Notes: a model not told the origin generated them from the sequence alone. A stretch of DNA of 64,000 bases from Panulirus ornatus (GCF_036320965.1 NC_092261.1:16567146-16631145); one strand, 5' to 3'; shown: positions 32,482 through 45,151, counted from the stretch's first letter. Numbers and translations are program-made.

Positions 32482-34196
32482 TAGGGTATTGATTGAGAGG
32501 GTAAAGGCATGTACAGAGCATCAGATTTGGGAAGAGAAGTGTGGTTTCAGAAGTGGTGGAGGATGTGTGGATCAGGTGTTTGCTTTGAAGAATGTATGTG
32601 AGGAATACTTAGAAAAACAGATGGATTTGTATGTAGCATTTATGGATCTGGAGAAGGCATATGATAGCGTTGATAGAGATGCTCTGTGGAAGGTATTAAT
32701 GGTATATAGTGTGGGAGGTAAGTTGCTTGATGCAGTGATAAGTTTGTTATCGAAGATGTAGAGCAATTGTACGCGTAGGAAGAGAGGAAAGTGATTGGTT
32801 CCCAACGAATGTCGGTTTGCGGCAGGGTGCGTAATGTCTTCATGGTTGTTTAATTTGTTTATGGATGGGGTGATTAGGGAGGTGAATGCAAGAGTTTTGG
32901 AGAGAGGGGCAAGTATGCAGTCTGTTGTGGATGAGAGGGCTTGGGAAGTGAGTCAGTTGTTGTTCGCCGATGATACAGCGCTGGTGGCTGATTCGGGTGA
33001 GAAACTGCAGAAGTTGGAGACTGGGTTTGGGAAAGTGTGTGAAAGAAGAAAGCTGAGAGTAAATGTGAATATGAGCAAAGTTATTAAGTACAGTAGGGTT
33101 GAGGGACAAGTTAAATGGGAGGTAAGTTTGAATGGAAAAAAAACTGGAGGAAGTGAGTTGTTTTAGATATCTGGGAGTGGATTTAGCAGCGGATGGAACC
33201 ATCAAAGCGAAAGTGAGTCACAGGGTGGGGGAGGGGGCGAAGGTTCTGGAGGCGTTGAAGAATGTGTGGAAGGCTAGAACGTTATCTCGGTGAGCAAAAA
33301 TGGGCATGTTTGAAGGAATAGTGGTTCCAACAATGTTATATGGTTGTGAGGCAGGGGCTATAGAGTTGTGTGGAGGAGGGTGGATGTGTTGGAAATGAGA
33401 TGTTTGAGGACAATGTGTGGTGTGAGGTGGTTTAATCGAGTAAGTAATGAAAGGGTAAGAGAGATGTGTGGTAATAAAAAGTGTGTAGTTGAGAGCAGAA
33501 GAGGGTGTATTGAAATGGTTTGGTCACATGGAGAGAGTGAGTGAGGAAAGATTGACCAAGAGGATATATGTGTCAGACTATATATATAGTCTCATGCATC
33601 TGAAATGATAACTCTATGCTCGTCATATGACGCATGGAGCAGTAATGACCGATCTCATGGCGCCCACAGTTGAGATAACACTATAGGAAGAGACGTAACA
33701 AGTGTGTCTAAACCACATAACAATTTTCTCTGGCATAAAAAGGAAGATAAAAACCTCAATCAAAGGAACTTCAGGTTTGACGAGAGCAGAAGAGGGTGTT
33801 TTGAAATGGTTTGGGCACATGGAGAGAATGAGTGAGGAAAGATTGACCAAGAGGATATATGTGTCGGAGGTGGAGGGAACGAGGAGAAGAGGGAGACCAA
33901 ATTGGAGGTGGAAAGATGGAGTGAAAAAGATTTTGTGTGATCGGGGCCTGAACATGCAGGAGGGTGAAAGGAGGGCAAGGAATAGAGTGAATTGGAGCGA
34001 TGTGGTATACCGGGGTTGACGTGCTGTCAGTGGATTGAATCAAGGCATGTGAAGCGTCTGGGGTAAACCATGGAAAGCTGTGTAGGTATGTATATTTGCG
34101 TGTGTGGACGTAAGTATATACATGTGTATGGGGGTGGGTTGGGCCATTTCTTTCGTCTGTTTCCTTGCGCTACCTCGCAAACGCGGGAGACAGCGA

Positions 34197-34200
<4 letters not shown>
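32479..34200 (+). mobile_element. LINE family F1 copy 2: reverse transcriptase to 3' end
   Basis: This would copy its own RNA at a nicked chromosome. It starts in the RT fingers (LIERVKACTEHQIWEEKCGF), has motif A with AFMDLEKAYDS (first catalytic Asp codon 32645-32647), a GCVMSSWLFNLFMDGV motif-B block, and the catalytic FADD at 32963-32974. Further blocks are NVNMSKV, a FRYLGVDLAADG block near 33160, the LYGCEA block near 33340 and the GRPNWRWKDGVKKIL block near 33890. Frameshifts near 32760 and 33150 and stops after 33290 kill it. An 86-bp stretch (33491-33576) is repeated at 33782-33867 around about 205 bp of foreign sequence. The 3' UTR ends with TGCGCTACCTCGCAAACGCG and CAGCGACAAA, directly before an AT run. 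It is 5'-truncated at the AT run on the left. Confidence 0.85.
33577..33781. other. ~205-bp insert between duplicated LINE segments
   Basis: Flanked by direct copies of an 86-bp LINE piece. It starts with TATATATATA and has no similarity to the other F1 copies or to any repeat I recognise here. The flanking duplication is too long for an ordinary target-site duplication, so template switching or unequal exchange is likelier. Confidence 0.55.

Positions 34201-34280
<80 letters not shown>
34200..34280. repeat. (AT)n microsatellite at 3' end of LINE F1 copy 2
   Basis: AT run of about 40 units beginning at the LINE terminal CAGCGACAAA. Confidence 0.95.
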
Positions 34281-34285
<5 letters not shown>

Positions 34286-34439
34286 TAAGAAAAGCTAATC
34301 CTAGATCATTCAGCTGAGCTAAGGTAACTTATCACCTCTGGTTCTGTAAGTGGAGATAATAGCCTTCCCGCCATTTAAAGCTATTTAGCAATGCACGATC
34401 AAAGGGAAAGCGTGCCCGAGGAGTAGAATCTGGCAAATA

Positions 34440-35660
34440 CTACTCCAATATCTAAGAAAGGGGGATAAGAAATGGGGTTAGATTTATCGCCCAATTATAG
34501 CTTCGCCTCATTACTGGGGAAACAATGGAAACTATTATTCACGCGAAGCTCGAGAATAAAATCTTGAATCAGTGAATAACAGATGGTCAACACGGCTTCA
34601 AAAACGATGCCAGATGCTTCGCATATTTGCATGTACATCAATCTAGACGATTTCATCACAGCTCGCCCGAGAGTCGAACCCAGGCGACAATGAACAGCAG
34701 GCGCTCATCACACCACAGGACCTCCACTGAGATCAAACCTATCTGTCTGGAACTGCTGTCCACAGCTCCAGGCTCCCGCCCGCTTACTTTGGGTTTGTGG
34801 GGTGAGACAGGCCGCCCACACCCGGATCCCCAGGACACAGGCGATCAATTCACGGGTATCTCGCTAATGTCTGCACATCAGAACATGTCATGGCCACGTG
34901 TAAATGGGTCTACAATAGAATGATATAATCAATAAGGTGATCTTGAACTACAAGCTAAAATTCCAATCCTGAGATCCGCGAACGATAAGAATATAAGAAG
35001 GAAAGCATTAGAAAATTATTAAAAAAAAAGATGTCTAAAAACGACCAAGATAGTCGAAATTAGAGAGGAACAGATGTAATCTAATGCAGACAAGTAGAAA
35101 GTAGTACACTTTTGGATATAGAGAAAAAGATACGAAGGATGATTAGAAAATAGAGATACGAATAAACGATGCTTGAACATACGCTTTCAGAGGTACAAGA
35201 GGAGAAGGATTCGGAGCTATCATCAGCTGACTAAACAACGTTCAAAAGATAGAAAACGGAGTGTTTGACCTCATGGTGTGACCAATTTCATCCCAAAACA
35301 TATCGAAAGCGAGTCCGACCACATCTGGAGAATGCGGTACGTATCATGCAAAAGAAAAAGACGGCCTTGAGAGAGCCCAGAAAAGAGCAAAAAGGTTAAT
35401 TGCATCATGGGTATGTAATGATCCAAGTGAAGCGAGATTTAAAGAGGCTCAAACAAAATTTAATGAGATCGATATAGATTCCGAGTTCGAACGATACATG
35501 CCATGATCTTGTAATTCGAAACATTGAACTAATGCTTCAGAAGTAAAAGGTTCAAGGAAATATTGATCTACAAACAGGGTAAAATTGAGAAGTGGAATAA
35601 GCAGCCTGTTTCTTACTTATTCACAGTCCAGATGATTATAATCAGTCCGTTGGCGATAAT
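34440..35660 (+). mobile_element. degenerate CR1-like LINE, reverse transcriptase and C-terminus
   Basis: About 34445-34640 reads in shifted frames as ISKKGDKKW, then YRPIIAS/SLLGKTMET with two Ile, KLENKIL, ITDGQHGFKNDA. This is the 'YRPISLTS..GK..E.II...(L)....I...QHGFR' start of a CR1/Jockey-type RT. The catalytic core is missing; a SINE S2 sits at 34660-34735 where it should follow. 35285-35400 reads RVRPHLENAV then RAQKRAKRLI, the 'LVRPHLEYAV..W.P.....LE..Q.RAT.LI' block, and 35540-35610 gives a FKEI...KIEKWNKQP-like C-terminal block ('VNKWNSLP'). Frames change repeatedly, so this is an old copy. Confidence 0.6.
34660..34735 (-). mobile_element. tRNA-derived SINE head, family S2
   Basis: Minus strand: GGTCCTGTGGTGTGATGAGCG (A-box region), then CGCCTGGGTTCGACTCTCGGG with B box GGGTTCGACTC (complement of 34671-34681). 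Compare TGGTCCGGTGGTCAGTG and GAGTTCGAATT at 28491-28575. Sits inside the CR1-like relic. Confidence 0.55.
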
Positions 35661-36298
35661 CAACCAAACAGAGGTAAAGAAAAGGAAAAAGTCTGAACTC
35701 TTTCATCACTCAACTTTGTGACAAGCCAACAGATACTTTGTGATCTGTTTATTCTATACGTTAGAGGCATACGACACCCTCATATACGAGCTACGCTAAG
35801 ACACACGAACTACCCACATGCATCACTCCCCTCGAACCATAGCTCTCACACGTCACTTGTCTTATATTTACATTCCTTGCTCGAAGGCTGTGGCGCACGA
35901 GACCACTGGCTGTAAAATAGTAAGTGTTTACGTAAATAAGGCCTCGGATATGAATCTATCGTAAGACTGCGTCTCAAATCATACGTCTCGTAATCGTGAT
36001 CTGAAATCTTAATCTCTCTCTTGTGCTACAAAGTCACAGATTGTTTCCCTCAGATGTTTTCTTTCCTTTTTTTAAGATAACATCAAGAGATAACATCAAG
36101 AGCAAACACGGAATTTCTCTTCAAGGAGGAGGAGTCGAGAGGGTCAACCCGGCCGCCTCGAAAGCCTGAACCAGGAACTGTTCTACGTGCATGACACTGG
36201 TATTTGCATGATGAACCATGCCAACACATGAGTTAATATGATGGACCATGCTAACACGTTTAAGATGTTCTTAATGCCATATCCAAAGATTACAATTG
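35661..36298. other. no recognisable feature
   Basis: Unique-looking sequence. A short direct repeat AGATAACATCAAGAG occurs at about 36075-36105. Confidence 0.4.

Positions 36299-36373
<75 letters not shown>
36299..36373. repeat. (AT)n microsatellite, no mobile element attached
   Basis: AT run of about 37 units. No N1, F1 or Penelope-like edge is visible on either side. Confidence 0.95.
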
Positions 36374-36377
<4 letters not shown>

Positions 36378-37363
36378 TCTACAATTTATCTTACCTGTGC
36401 AGACGACACGATAGCACGGGTTGCAGGCCACATCTGAAAAAGAAATAAAACTATCAACATTCACAGCTTGTCTTTCACGTGAAGCGAACTGCATCGAAGT
36501 CAATAATTCAACAAGATTTGAAATTGAAGATATATTTCAAGAACCATCAGTCAAACCTCTCTCTCCATCATCTAGCACATCAAATCTATATACAAGGATA
36601 TCAAACTATATCTCTAGTAGACTTATCAACTGTAAAACACGTATGGTCAAATCTAGATCTCATCGTTTGGTCTCGATCTACAACTAACTCCACAAACAGT
36701 GTGAACTGCACACCCCCGAGGGACAATGAATAACACCTACAACCTCTTATCACTTAAGGCAGTCAAGACCGATCGATCTTTGAACCACTTCTGCCCGCGA
36801 CTCTACAACCTTTCGTTACGACGGCGTTAACCCAGAAGCGACTCTGTAAAGGTCGGGTCAAAGGTTCGGCCATTATACCCAGTGGCAGTCCTCTCGTCCT
36901 AAAGGGATTTAACTGTCATGAAAAAAAAAGAATAACATCATTATAACTACACAGAGCACCAGTCACAACAGCAATCTTGGATCAGAATTCTAACGAATCA
37001 AGAGAGAAACTGCAACTGCTTCACAGATCTCATTATACACGAGGAACGTGAACGAAGACAAGAGTCAACACTCGAATTAACAGTCGGCCACAGAGCCATC
37101 GCAGTCCTCCTCCTCAGACTCCCTCCTTCCCCAAGGATCAAGGGAGTCCACCAGGAGCCAGCCGTCCGACATTAGTCATGATGTAACCCCCTGAATCTCT
37201 GAGAATACCTTCAGAAGCGAAGACTCACCAGAAGACCGTTTGGTAACTAGCCAAGACTATATAGTTATTCCCTGGTATCCCTCACCTCTCCCCTCCATAT
37301 GTCTTAATCTCTCCAGCAAGACAGCAGCAGCAGCAGCAGGAACCCCCCCTACAAGTTAAAGTA
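36374..37363. other. no recognisable feature; 88-codon open frame
   Basis: Frame 36421-36687 has normal-looking composition but no motif. A TATATAG lies at 37258-37264 and (CAG)6 at 37323-37341. No gene can be supported. Confidence 0.3.
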
Positions 37364-37804
37364 GTGAGTTATCATGATGATGGCACCGCTCGAACTTTTG
37401 AAAACTTCACCAACCCCCAAGTCACCTACAGACAAGCATGGAGTCATGTGATAGCAGAAAGCAGAGCTGCACAAGCCGACACCTCCTCACACCCACAACT
37501 GCAGGTGTTAGGGTACAGAGTCCCCAGTAGCCTGGGGTCGAGCAAGGGCACTGGAGGCGATGTTGCAGCCCCGGGAGCCGTAAGAATGCAGGCGCGCGGG
37601 GTGGGAGGGTTGGGGGAGCCAGGGTTTATGGGCGGTGGCGGCGTGTGTGTGAAACGTGACGCCTGGACACCCGCGCTGTGTCTCGGCCTGTTGGCCACAG
37701 CCCTGCCTCTGTTGCCTCATGACCTCCACCCTCCTCCTCCTCCTCCTCAACAAGTATTAGCTTTATTATTATTAGTCCAGTTTGCTCTTACGTCTTCTGT
37801 TTAA
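37364..37804 (+). CDS. uncharacterised open frame, GC-rich, possible first exon with signal peptide
   Basis: The 146-codon frame is not built from a simple repeat, apart from a Pro run, and covers a locally GC-rich block (about 37490-37745) in otherwise AT-leaning DNA. From an in-frame ATG at 37628 the peptide starts MGGGGVCVKRDAWTP followed by the hydrophobic ALCLGLLATALPLL, which looks like a secretory signal peptide with a basic front end, then HDL and six Pro. A possible splice donor AA|GTATTA lies at 37752-37759. Other in-frame starts are 37364 and 37586. I do not recognise the protein, and no downstream exon is identified. A chance frame in GC-rich DNA is the main alternative. Confidence 0.25.
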   Translation: MSYHDDGTARTFENFTNPQVTYRQAWSHVIAESRAAQADTSSHPQLQVLGYRVPSSLGSSKGTGGDVAAPGAVRMQARGVGGLGEPGFMGGGGVCVKRDAWTPALCLGLLATALPLLPHDLHPPPPPPQQVLALLLLVQFALTSSV

Positions 37805-38029
37805 CCTTTTCCTTTTTTTTTTTTCTTTTCTGTAGGTCAATACGACTGCTCTTCTCACTTCTTATTTGACGTAAATTTGGCGGTGTGTGATCGCGTCCTC
37901 TCTGTCCTTCATCATTGCTTGCGTTGTTATTTATCATTTCCTGATCATGTTTTAAGTTAGTGAGTTAATTGTCTTTTTCCTCATCCTGAAAGATTTTTCC
38001 TTATGACACTAATAATCATATTCATCGTT
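37805..38029. other. no recognisable feature; T-rich
   Basis: T-run at 37813-37826 after CTTTTCC. If the frame before it is an exon this would be intronic, but nothing confirms it. Confidence 0.3.
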
Positions 38030-38280
38030 ACTGTCATCATATTCATGCGTCACTATCATCATAATCATGCGTCACTATCATCATAATCATGCGTCACTAT
38101 CATCATAATCATGCGACACTATCATATTCATCCGTCACTATCATATTCATGAGTCCATATCATCATATTCAAGCTTCACTATCATATTCATGCGTCACTA
38201 TCATCATAATCATGAGTTACTATCATCATATTCAAGCGTCACTATCAAATTCATGCGTCACTATCATCATACGCATGATG
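38030..38280. repeat. minisatellite, 19/22-bp unit CATCATAATCATGCGTCACTAT
   Basis: About twelve units alternate between 22 bp and a 19-bp form that lacks one CAT. Frames 38089-38430 and 38190-38393 are its His/Tyr/Ser-rich translations. Confidence 0.9.
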
Positions 38281-38708
38281 ATATTGGATCCTCATTCTTC
38301 TCACGTGCAGTCATCCTACTCCCAAACCTCCTCCCACCACAATGTTGTTATCCTGACTTGTTCTCATTTCTTTATTGTACGATTACTAAATAAGTATTGT
38401 CCTTTATTGTTATCATTTACTTACACTTAATCCATACCTGCTATGGTGTGCAGCTTTCTCGTTTACGAGCCTAGGGTTATCTCTAATGCTGTCATTATCG
38501 TCTGAAATGTTTCTGTACTGTGACACTAGCCTCTGTATATCTCCTTAAGGTCACGTTCATAATTCAACCATTGCCACCACTTTGGTTCGTGAACGCCTTT
38601 ATCATCAATTATATATATTTTTCCTCTCCATTTTCTTTCGACATTATCTATTATCTTTACTTTTTAACAACGTTCCTTCCTTTTTTTTTTAAGAATCCGA
38701 TTGCTGCT
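38281..38708. other. no recognisable feature
   Basis: T-rich unique sequence. Confidence 0.4.

Positions 38709-38780
<72 letters not shown>
38709..38780. repeat. (CT)n microsatellite
   Basis: CT run of about 35 units. Confidence 0.95.
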
Positions 38781-38783
<3 letters not shown>

Positions 38784-39179
38784 CCGCATCCCATCTCAAG
38801 TGTCTGTTAACATCAACAATCCTCTGTTGGCCTTATCTCGCACGGTCCGTGACCAAGGATTCCTTGGGTATTAACTGCTTGCAGTTTTCTCTTGTGTTTT
38901 TAAAACCACTTTATTACCGTCTGGCACACTACCTGTTTGTTGACAAGCCTCCTCCTCTGGTTCGTGTAATAACAGAGTTTCTTCATGTACAGTACCGATA
39001 CCCTTCGCCTGATTCGAGATTGAAATGATCTATTAGCGTTATATATGAAGACGTGGGGCTTGAGTGGTGGCTGGGGGTGTGTGCGTGTGCGTGTCCACTT
39101 CATACATGCACATCGAGGTGCTCTGAGTGGCCACAGGCCTCGAGAGGAGACAGTTTCAAGAAGTGGAGTTACGTGTTTC
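38781..39179. other. no recognisable feature
   Basis: Contains GTGTGCGTGTGCGTGT at 39078. No gene recognised. Confidence 0.4.
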
Positions 39180-39345
39180 TCTTTACGCTTTGTTTATCTT
39201 CCTCCTCCTTCTCCTTTTCTTCCTCCTCCTCCCCGTTTTCTTCTTCTTCTTCTTATCATTATCATTATTACTGTTATTAGTATTATCATTATCATCATCA
39301 TTATTATTACTATTATTATTATCATTTTTTTCAGCTGTCATTATG
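39180..39345. repeat. TTC / ATT / ATC trinucleotide-rich stretch
   Basis: CTCCTTCTCC passes to (TTC)n and then ATTATTATC-type repeats. Three frames are open because all trinucleotide phases lack stops. Confidence 0.8.
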
Positions 39346-39655
39346 ATTAACATTCATCTATTTTCTATTCTATGTTAACTAATCGTTTCTGTACCTTCTT
39401 CTGTGTGCATATAAAGGTTTCTTTAAGTGAAGAAAAGAAAACGGGGGCTATTCTTTCGTTCTTATATCTTTCTTTCTTTCATTCTTTCTCTTTTTTTCTT
39501 TTTTAAGGTGAGACTATTCTTCATTGTGTGGCCTTACCTCTCCATTAGGCAGGCACAACGGTTCAATTCTCAGTCGCGTTTTAAAGGTTTTTCACGAAGA
39601 ACAAAATATGCAGATCCTCAGCCAAATATGAACCTACAGTTTCATTATCTTCATG

Positions 39656-39656
<1 letters not shown>

Positions 39657-39722
<66 letters not shown>
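39657..39722. repeat. (GT)n microsatellite
   Basis: GT run of about 32 units, 45 bp upstream of a repeat T copy. Confidence 0.95.
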
Positions 39723-39723
<1 letters not shown>

Positions 39724-39766
39724 ACGTAAAAGGAAAGATATGGTATTACAAAGTTAGGAGACGGGG

Positions 39767-39835
39767 TTACATGAGTTTAAAACTTTCCTCATAACACAAA
39801 TATAACAACTTCATATAGTTATCACAAAGGCCAGT
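39767..39835 (+). repeat. dispersed repeat T, copy next to (GT)n
   Basis: GAGACGGGGTTACATGAGTT, AACACAAATAT and AGTTATCACAAAG match 4546-4612 in order and in spacing to a GT run. Confidence 0.5.
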
Positions 39836-40014
39836 ATAATGCATCGCTCAATCTCTAAACTTCGTGTAAGAACGTAAGTGTGAGAATTCAATACTCACAT
39901 GCGTCATACAAGTTTTGTTGCCGAAAATAAATAAATATTTAAAGTCCACTTTGTAGTATTAAACCCTGGCTTACAGATTAGAGTGATGGTCTTGTACACA
40001 CACCTTCCCCCGCA

Positions 40015-40370
40015 CACATGATAATGATGATAATGATAACTATGATATTAAAGATGATTATCATATTAATTTTGATAATGGTAATAATAATGACGATACT
40101 ACTACTACTACTATTACAACTACTAATAATAATGATAATAATCATAATAATGATGATAATATCAATAATGATAATGGTAATATTAATAATGATAACTGAT
40201 GATAATAATAATGATAATAATAATAGATAATGATAATGATAATAATAATGTTAATAATAATAATAATAATAATAATATTAATAATGATAATAAAAATGAT
40301 AATACTAATACTAATAATAATAATTATAGTAATAATAATAATCATAATAAAAAAGCAATAAATCAATAAC
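40015..40370. repeat. AAT/GATAAT trinucleotide-rich tract
   Basis: About 350 bp of ATGATAATAAT-type sequence with a (CTA)6 block at 40097-40113. Frames 40018-40230 and 40142-40366 are Ile/Met/Asp or Ile-rich translations. Confidence 0.9.
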
Positions 40371-40975
40371 TATATAAAGGAACAAAAACAAAATCACAAG
40401 GATATACAGACCTTTGTAACGGTGTAACTGGCAACACTGTGGTCCATAGTTAACTGCCCAAAAAAAACCTTGTGACCTTGAACCTCTTATCATAACCCCT
40501 GACCTAGAAACCCATTCAGATGTCGAACGTTGTATGCGTTACCTCAAGAGTACAAGTTTGGTCCACATGCAGTCAACACGTCATGGGGATGTTGTGTACA
40601 CAAGGATCAGGAGACACGCACGGTGTCGCAGACAATGCTCTACCTCGCCAGCGACTGGCAAGGGCTCCACTATTTACCGGAATAATTCACGCGAGGAGCC
40701 GTCTTAGAGGGCGTTCGTCTCCAGGCATCTTGTCTGTGTCACAACTTATTCGTCTCACTGTACATATGACTCGGTCGATTCTCTTCCTATTCATATGTCT
40801 ACGCCTCAGCGCAGTCCAGACTATAATACGTCCCTCTGTCGTCCAGCACCTGGGCGCACAGGAGGAGAACATGCAAGACTCACGACCAATGTACTTCGTC
40901 GCCTTCGTCAGTAGCCTCTCATAGCAGCATACGACGTACTCTCATGGCGGATGCTCATCCTGTGAGCGGTAGCGC
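40371..40975. other. no recognisable feature; 134-codon open frame
   Basis: Frame 40520-40924 on the plus strand is the longest non-repetitive frame outside mobile elements together with 63587-63991. No domain, signal peptide or splice site is convincing, so I leave it uncalled. Confidence 0.3.
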
Positions 40976-41040
40976 AAAAGGAATACAGGCTGTTCACAAA
41001 GGGTCTTAAAAGGAATACAGGGTGTTCACAAAGGGTCTTA
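40976..41040. repeat. 31-bp tandem duplication
   Basis: AAAAGGAATACAGGxTGTTC ACAAAGGGTCTTA occurs twice back to back with one mismatch. Confidence 0.9.
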
Positions 41041-41872
<832 letters not shown>

Positions 41873-42517
41873 GATTGTCCAAAACATACAACGAGCGTTC
41901 ATAAACTTATCACTTTACAATAAATTAATGAGGAGAACTTTTACATGCAGCGTCTGCAGCACAAATCTGCTCCATAACCAGGCATCCAGACCTGTGATAT
42001 CGGACGCACACTCGCGGACGGATCTCCGGATAAGAACAAAAGAAAATACCTTGCAGGAGTAAAAGGAAAGATGAAGAGCATGAGAAAGAGAACGTGGAAG
42101 GTAATTGAGTTCTGTTCCTCGGGTTTTTGCAGACCCTGACTCTTAAAGGTGGGAGGATTATAGGAAGACATGAACAGAGGATGATAAGTATTCCACAATG
42201 TCGCTGTTCGGTGAAAGGTGGTGTCACAACGGTCAGTCCTCGTGTAACTCGTATCCTACAGAGAAACTATGGGAGCAGCAGTGGAGCAGGATGACCACAT
42301 CATCGGAAGTCAGTCTGTAACCGACAGCTACATGTCTGATCTCACTTATCAGACGAGTTACGATCTCGTTAAAACAAGTATAAGAACTAGAAAACTTGTG
42401 CAAAAGATGAATTAATCCCAGAAAACTCACGTTTTCTTTAAATCTGTAAAAAAAAGATACAAATGAAAACAAACTCCTTCTATCTTTGTTTGTTTATCCA
42501 CCTGTCTAAAGATCTAC
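41873..42517. other. no recognisable feature
   Basis: Could include more of the Penelope-like element upstream of its terminal repeat, but I see no RT or nuclease motif. Confidence 0.35.
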
Positions 42518-42538
42518 ACACACACACACACACACACC
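42518..42538. repeat. (CA)n microsatellite
   Basis: Ten CA units directly before the SINE tail. Confidence 0.9.
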
Positions 42539-42539
42539 A

Positions 42540-42668
42540 GCTAAAGCCACGTACTCATTCATCGACCAGCCCCGAGAGAAAGAGCTCCTGGGTTGGGTGC
42601 AGGCCGACTCCCTCACCAAGAATTCGAACCCGTGGCGACTCGTGCTCAGTAACGCTGACTACTGTACC
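42540..42668 (-). mobile_element. tRNA-derived SINE, family S1
   Basis: Minus strand: TAGTCAGCGTTACTGAGCACG (A-box-like TAGTCAGCGTTACTG), CGCCACGGGTTCGAATTCTTG with the B box (complement of 42620-42631), then GGAGTCGGCCTGCACCCAACC, CTCGGGGCTGGTCGATGAATG and GTACGTGGCTTTAGC. Box spacing is tRNA-like. Confidence 0.75.
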
Positions 42669-42723
42669 TTAGAGGCTTGTAGTAGTAAAGACAATGTGCA
42701 TTTACACGAATATGAAACCCCGC

Positions 42724-42725
<2 letters not shown>

Positions 42726-42775
<50 letters not shown>
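42726..42775. repeat. (CA)n microsatellite
   Basis: CA run of about 25 units. Confidence 0.95.
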
Positions 42776-42777
<2 letters not shown>

Positions 42778-43974
42778 ATCCATTTTACCATGAAACACTC
42801 TCCTGGGATCTGAAATATACCACAAGCAGAATAATCCTTTATACTTTAATCTCTCCTTTCTTCAGCATACCTTAGGGGCACTTTAATGAAATTTGCAGCG
42901 CCGGGGAAGTAAACATGGGCAAAAGCCTCTTCGCTTTCCTTCCGCGAAAAGTAGTCGCTGCCTCCTTTGGCGGGGGAGTATGAGCGCAAACACGCCCTTG
43001 ATAGGCTGATAGTGTATTCAGTGTGAGCATTGCTAATCTGTACGGTGGAGGTGAGCCGATCCTGTATGATCCTCACTATACCTGGGAGAGTCTGGTCAGG
43101 CGGGATTGGCTGTGGGTGACGAGCAGGTTTGGTGAGGTTTCCCCGACGGAAGCAAACCCACGCAAGGCGAGGCGGGCATCGCTAAGTTGATTAAGGCGAG
43201 GGTTTCTTCTTGCCCCACTACCTAGCTTATCGTAGTTGTGGTGGCATAGACTATCAGGTATGGACAAGCCATTCATAAACTGCTCGTCAAAACATACCAT
43301 GGCTACTGTCGAGACGAGAAGGTCTCGTGCAATGAATTCTCTCGTTTTATAAGATGTTTGCGTCTAACTCCATGTTTTCCCAGGAGTGCAGAATGTGAAG
43401 ATATGAACACGATGGACAGCACCGGATCTGGTTCATTCAGATGCTTTGTATTCGTCCGAATCAAGTTTCATCCAGTTTTTTTTTCATCTTCTTTATCAAC
43501 CAGACGCCATGGGTTAAGTTGTATGGCTTCAACTGTTCGTTAGTTTATCTGTTCGTACGGAGACGGGCGTCGATAAATCCTTGTACAGGAATCCATTTAA
43601 GGTCAAAGGGTTCAGAGTTCAGGGTCGAGTGACCAGTTCGTTTCGAACAGAGTTGGGCGAAGCACTAGGTTCGAGCGAAGACCAGAAGGGTGACAGATAC
43701 CTCACCCTCGTTATTGCTCGTTTAGTTTCATCACACGTTCGCCTACTGATCTCAGACTTACACTCTTGTTTACATTCGTCTTTCACTGTTCCCAACCTGG
43801 CACGGAAGGAGCATGTCTAAGTCTTGGCCATCTCTTATGAAAGAGATATACATAAGGTTAGGAAATCTATTTGATTCTTAAAGGCAAATAGGTTATAAGA
43901 GAAGGGAAAGACGATAGAAGGGAAAGTCGTCTGATAACATGGCCTTTGACCTGACCTTAATGGCACTATGCAGA
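42776..43974. other. no recognisable feature
   Basis: Several frames of 60-80 codons on both strands, none with a motif. No shared repeat seen. Confidence 0.35.
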
Positions 43975-44040
43975 TAGTTCATACCGTCGTGCTCCAGGGG
44001 TGCACCATCGCGCTCAGGGAGGTCAATAATACGCACCAGA
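43975..44040 (-). repeat. small relic of the 21-bp CGTGCTC minisatellite
   Basis: TTCATACCGTCGTGCTCCAG then GTGCACCATCGCGCTCAGG: two or three units of the family at 10735-11165 and 62105-62685, in minus orientation relative to the latter. Confidence 0.45.
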
Positions 44041-45149
44041 ATCGACGCATTTAGTTCACACTGAACCGACTCAGAGACGCATCTTAACGCAGTGTTACCG
44101 AGACTTAACATCGCCCGTGAAGCGTCTCTAAGTAGCGAATATTAGTGTCATAGTTCACAAAATATCACAACACATTACCGTTTAGCTCGAGAAAACTTTC
44201 CCCATGCCATCAACTGCTACAAAGTTCAGTAAGCCAATGGCTGAATACTTTATTAAGATATGAAAGTTTTAAAACATGCGTATATTAGGCCCGACTTTAT
44301 TAAGGCCATAAGAATAAATTACGAGGATGATATAGCATCAGAAGTATCCAGACTTTCAGCAAATCATAAAAAACTACAGATTTTGATGAAGAGCCATCGA
44401 GACGTCACATAAACTGCGCTAAACTATCCACAGCTCATTAAGCAGTCGATAAGACAGGAGGCTGGTGAATTTTACGGCAGCTACTTACTCAAGACGACGC
44501 TGCAGTTTATCTGCAACTGGCCACGGGAGGTACTGGGGGAAAATGGGAGGACAGGTTAACTACACCCCACACACCCCCCGACTCGCCCTCGTAAACGCCT
44601 TCAGCCTTCGTTGATATCCTGCCGTCGTAGGTTACATCTGGGAAGCCAGCCAGCCACCAGCAAGCTTCTTATCCTGATGATCATTACGCGTGATCAGTAT
44701 CATTAATGTTTGGTCTCGTTATATTTTCTTTCTAAGTCCCCCCCACATCATTGTGACAGCCATGGCCATTTAACATGTTAACTTTTTATCATTTTCATGA
44801 AGAGCGTCCACTATCATGGTGTTGATAAGGGCATTCCATTGCCCCCGCCGTCTCAGGCAAGAGAGAGAAACATAGAACTGCTCTCAGCGTTCCTCTTGAC
44901 CAACTCCCAAGTTTATCACACATCACACGCGCCTCTCCTCCTCTGCCAGTGGATATGTCAGTCCCATGAGCGCGTGGCATGGCCCGTGCCGGCTAGCCTG
45001 GTCAGTGCAGAAGTCATGCTTGTCCGCATGTCAATTCGCCATATCCGTCTTAGTACTGCCTGCACCGTTGCGTGTCTCTGTGTAATCTGTATGTGACTCA
45101 ACCAGTGCACTCCACAACCCCCACCTCCCTGTAACCTTCTGGTTTTATG

Positions 45150-45151
<2 letters not shown>
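44041..45151. other. no recognisable feature
   Basis: Unique-looking sequence. Frames 44795-44980 (minus) and 44797-45096 (plus) have no motif. Confidence 0.35.

Noticed and set aside
40520..40924. 134-codon non-repetitive frame
   Set aside because: No domain, signal peptide, splice site or conserved neighbour; length is plausible by chance in 64 kb.
40980..41040. Possible mariner-type terminal repeat (CAGGGTGTTCACAAA)
   Set aside because: It is a direct 31-bp duplication, with no inverted partner or TA target within reach.
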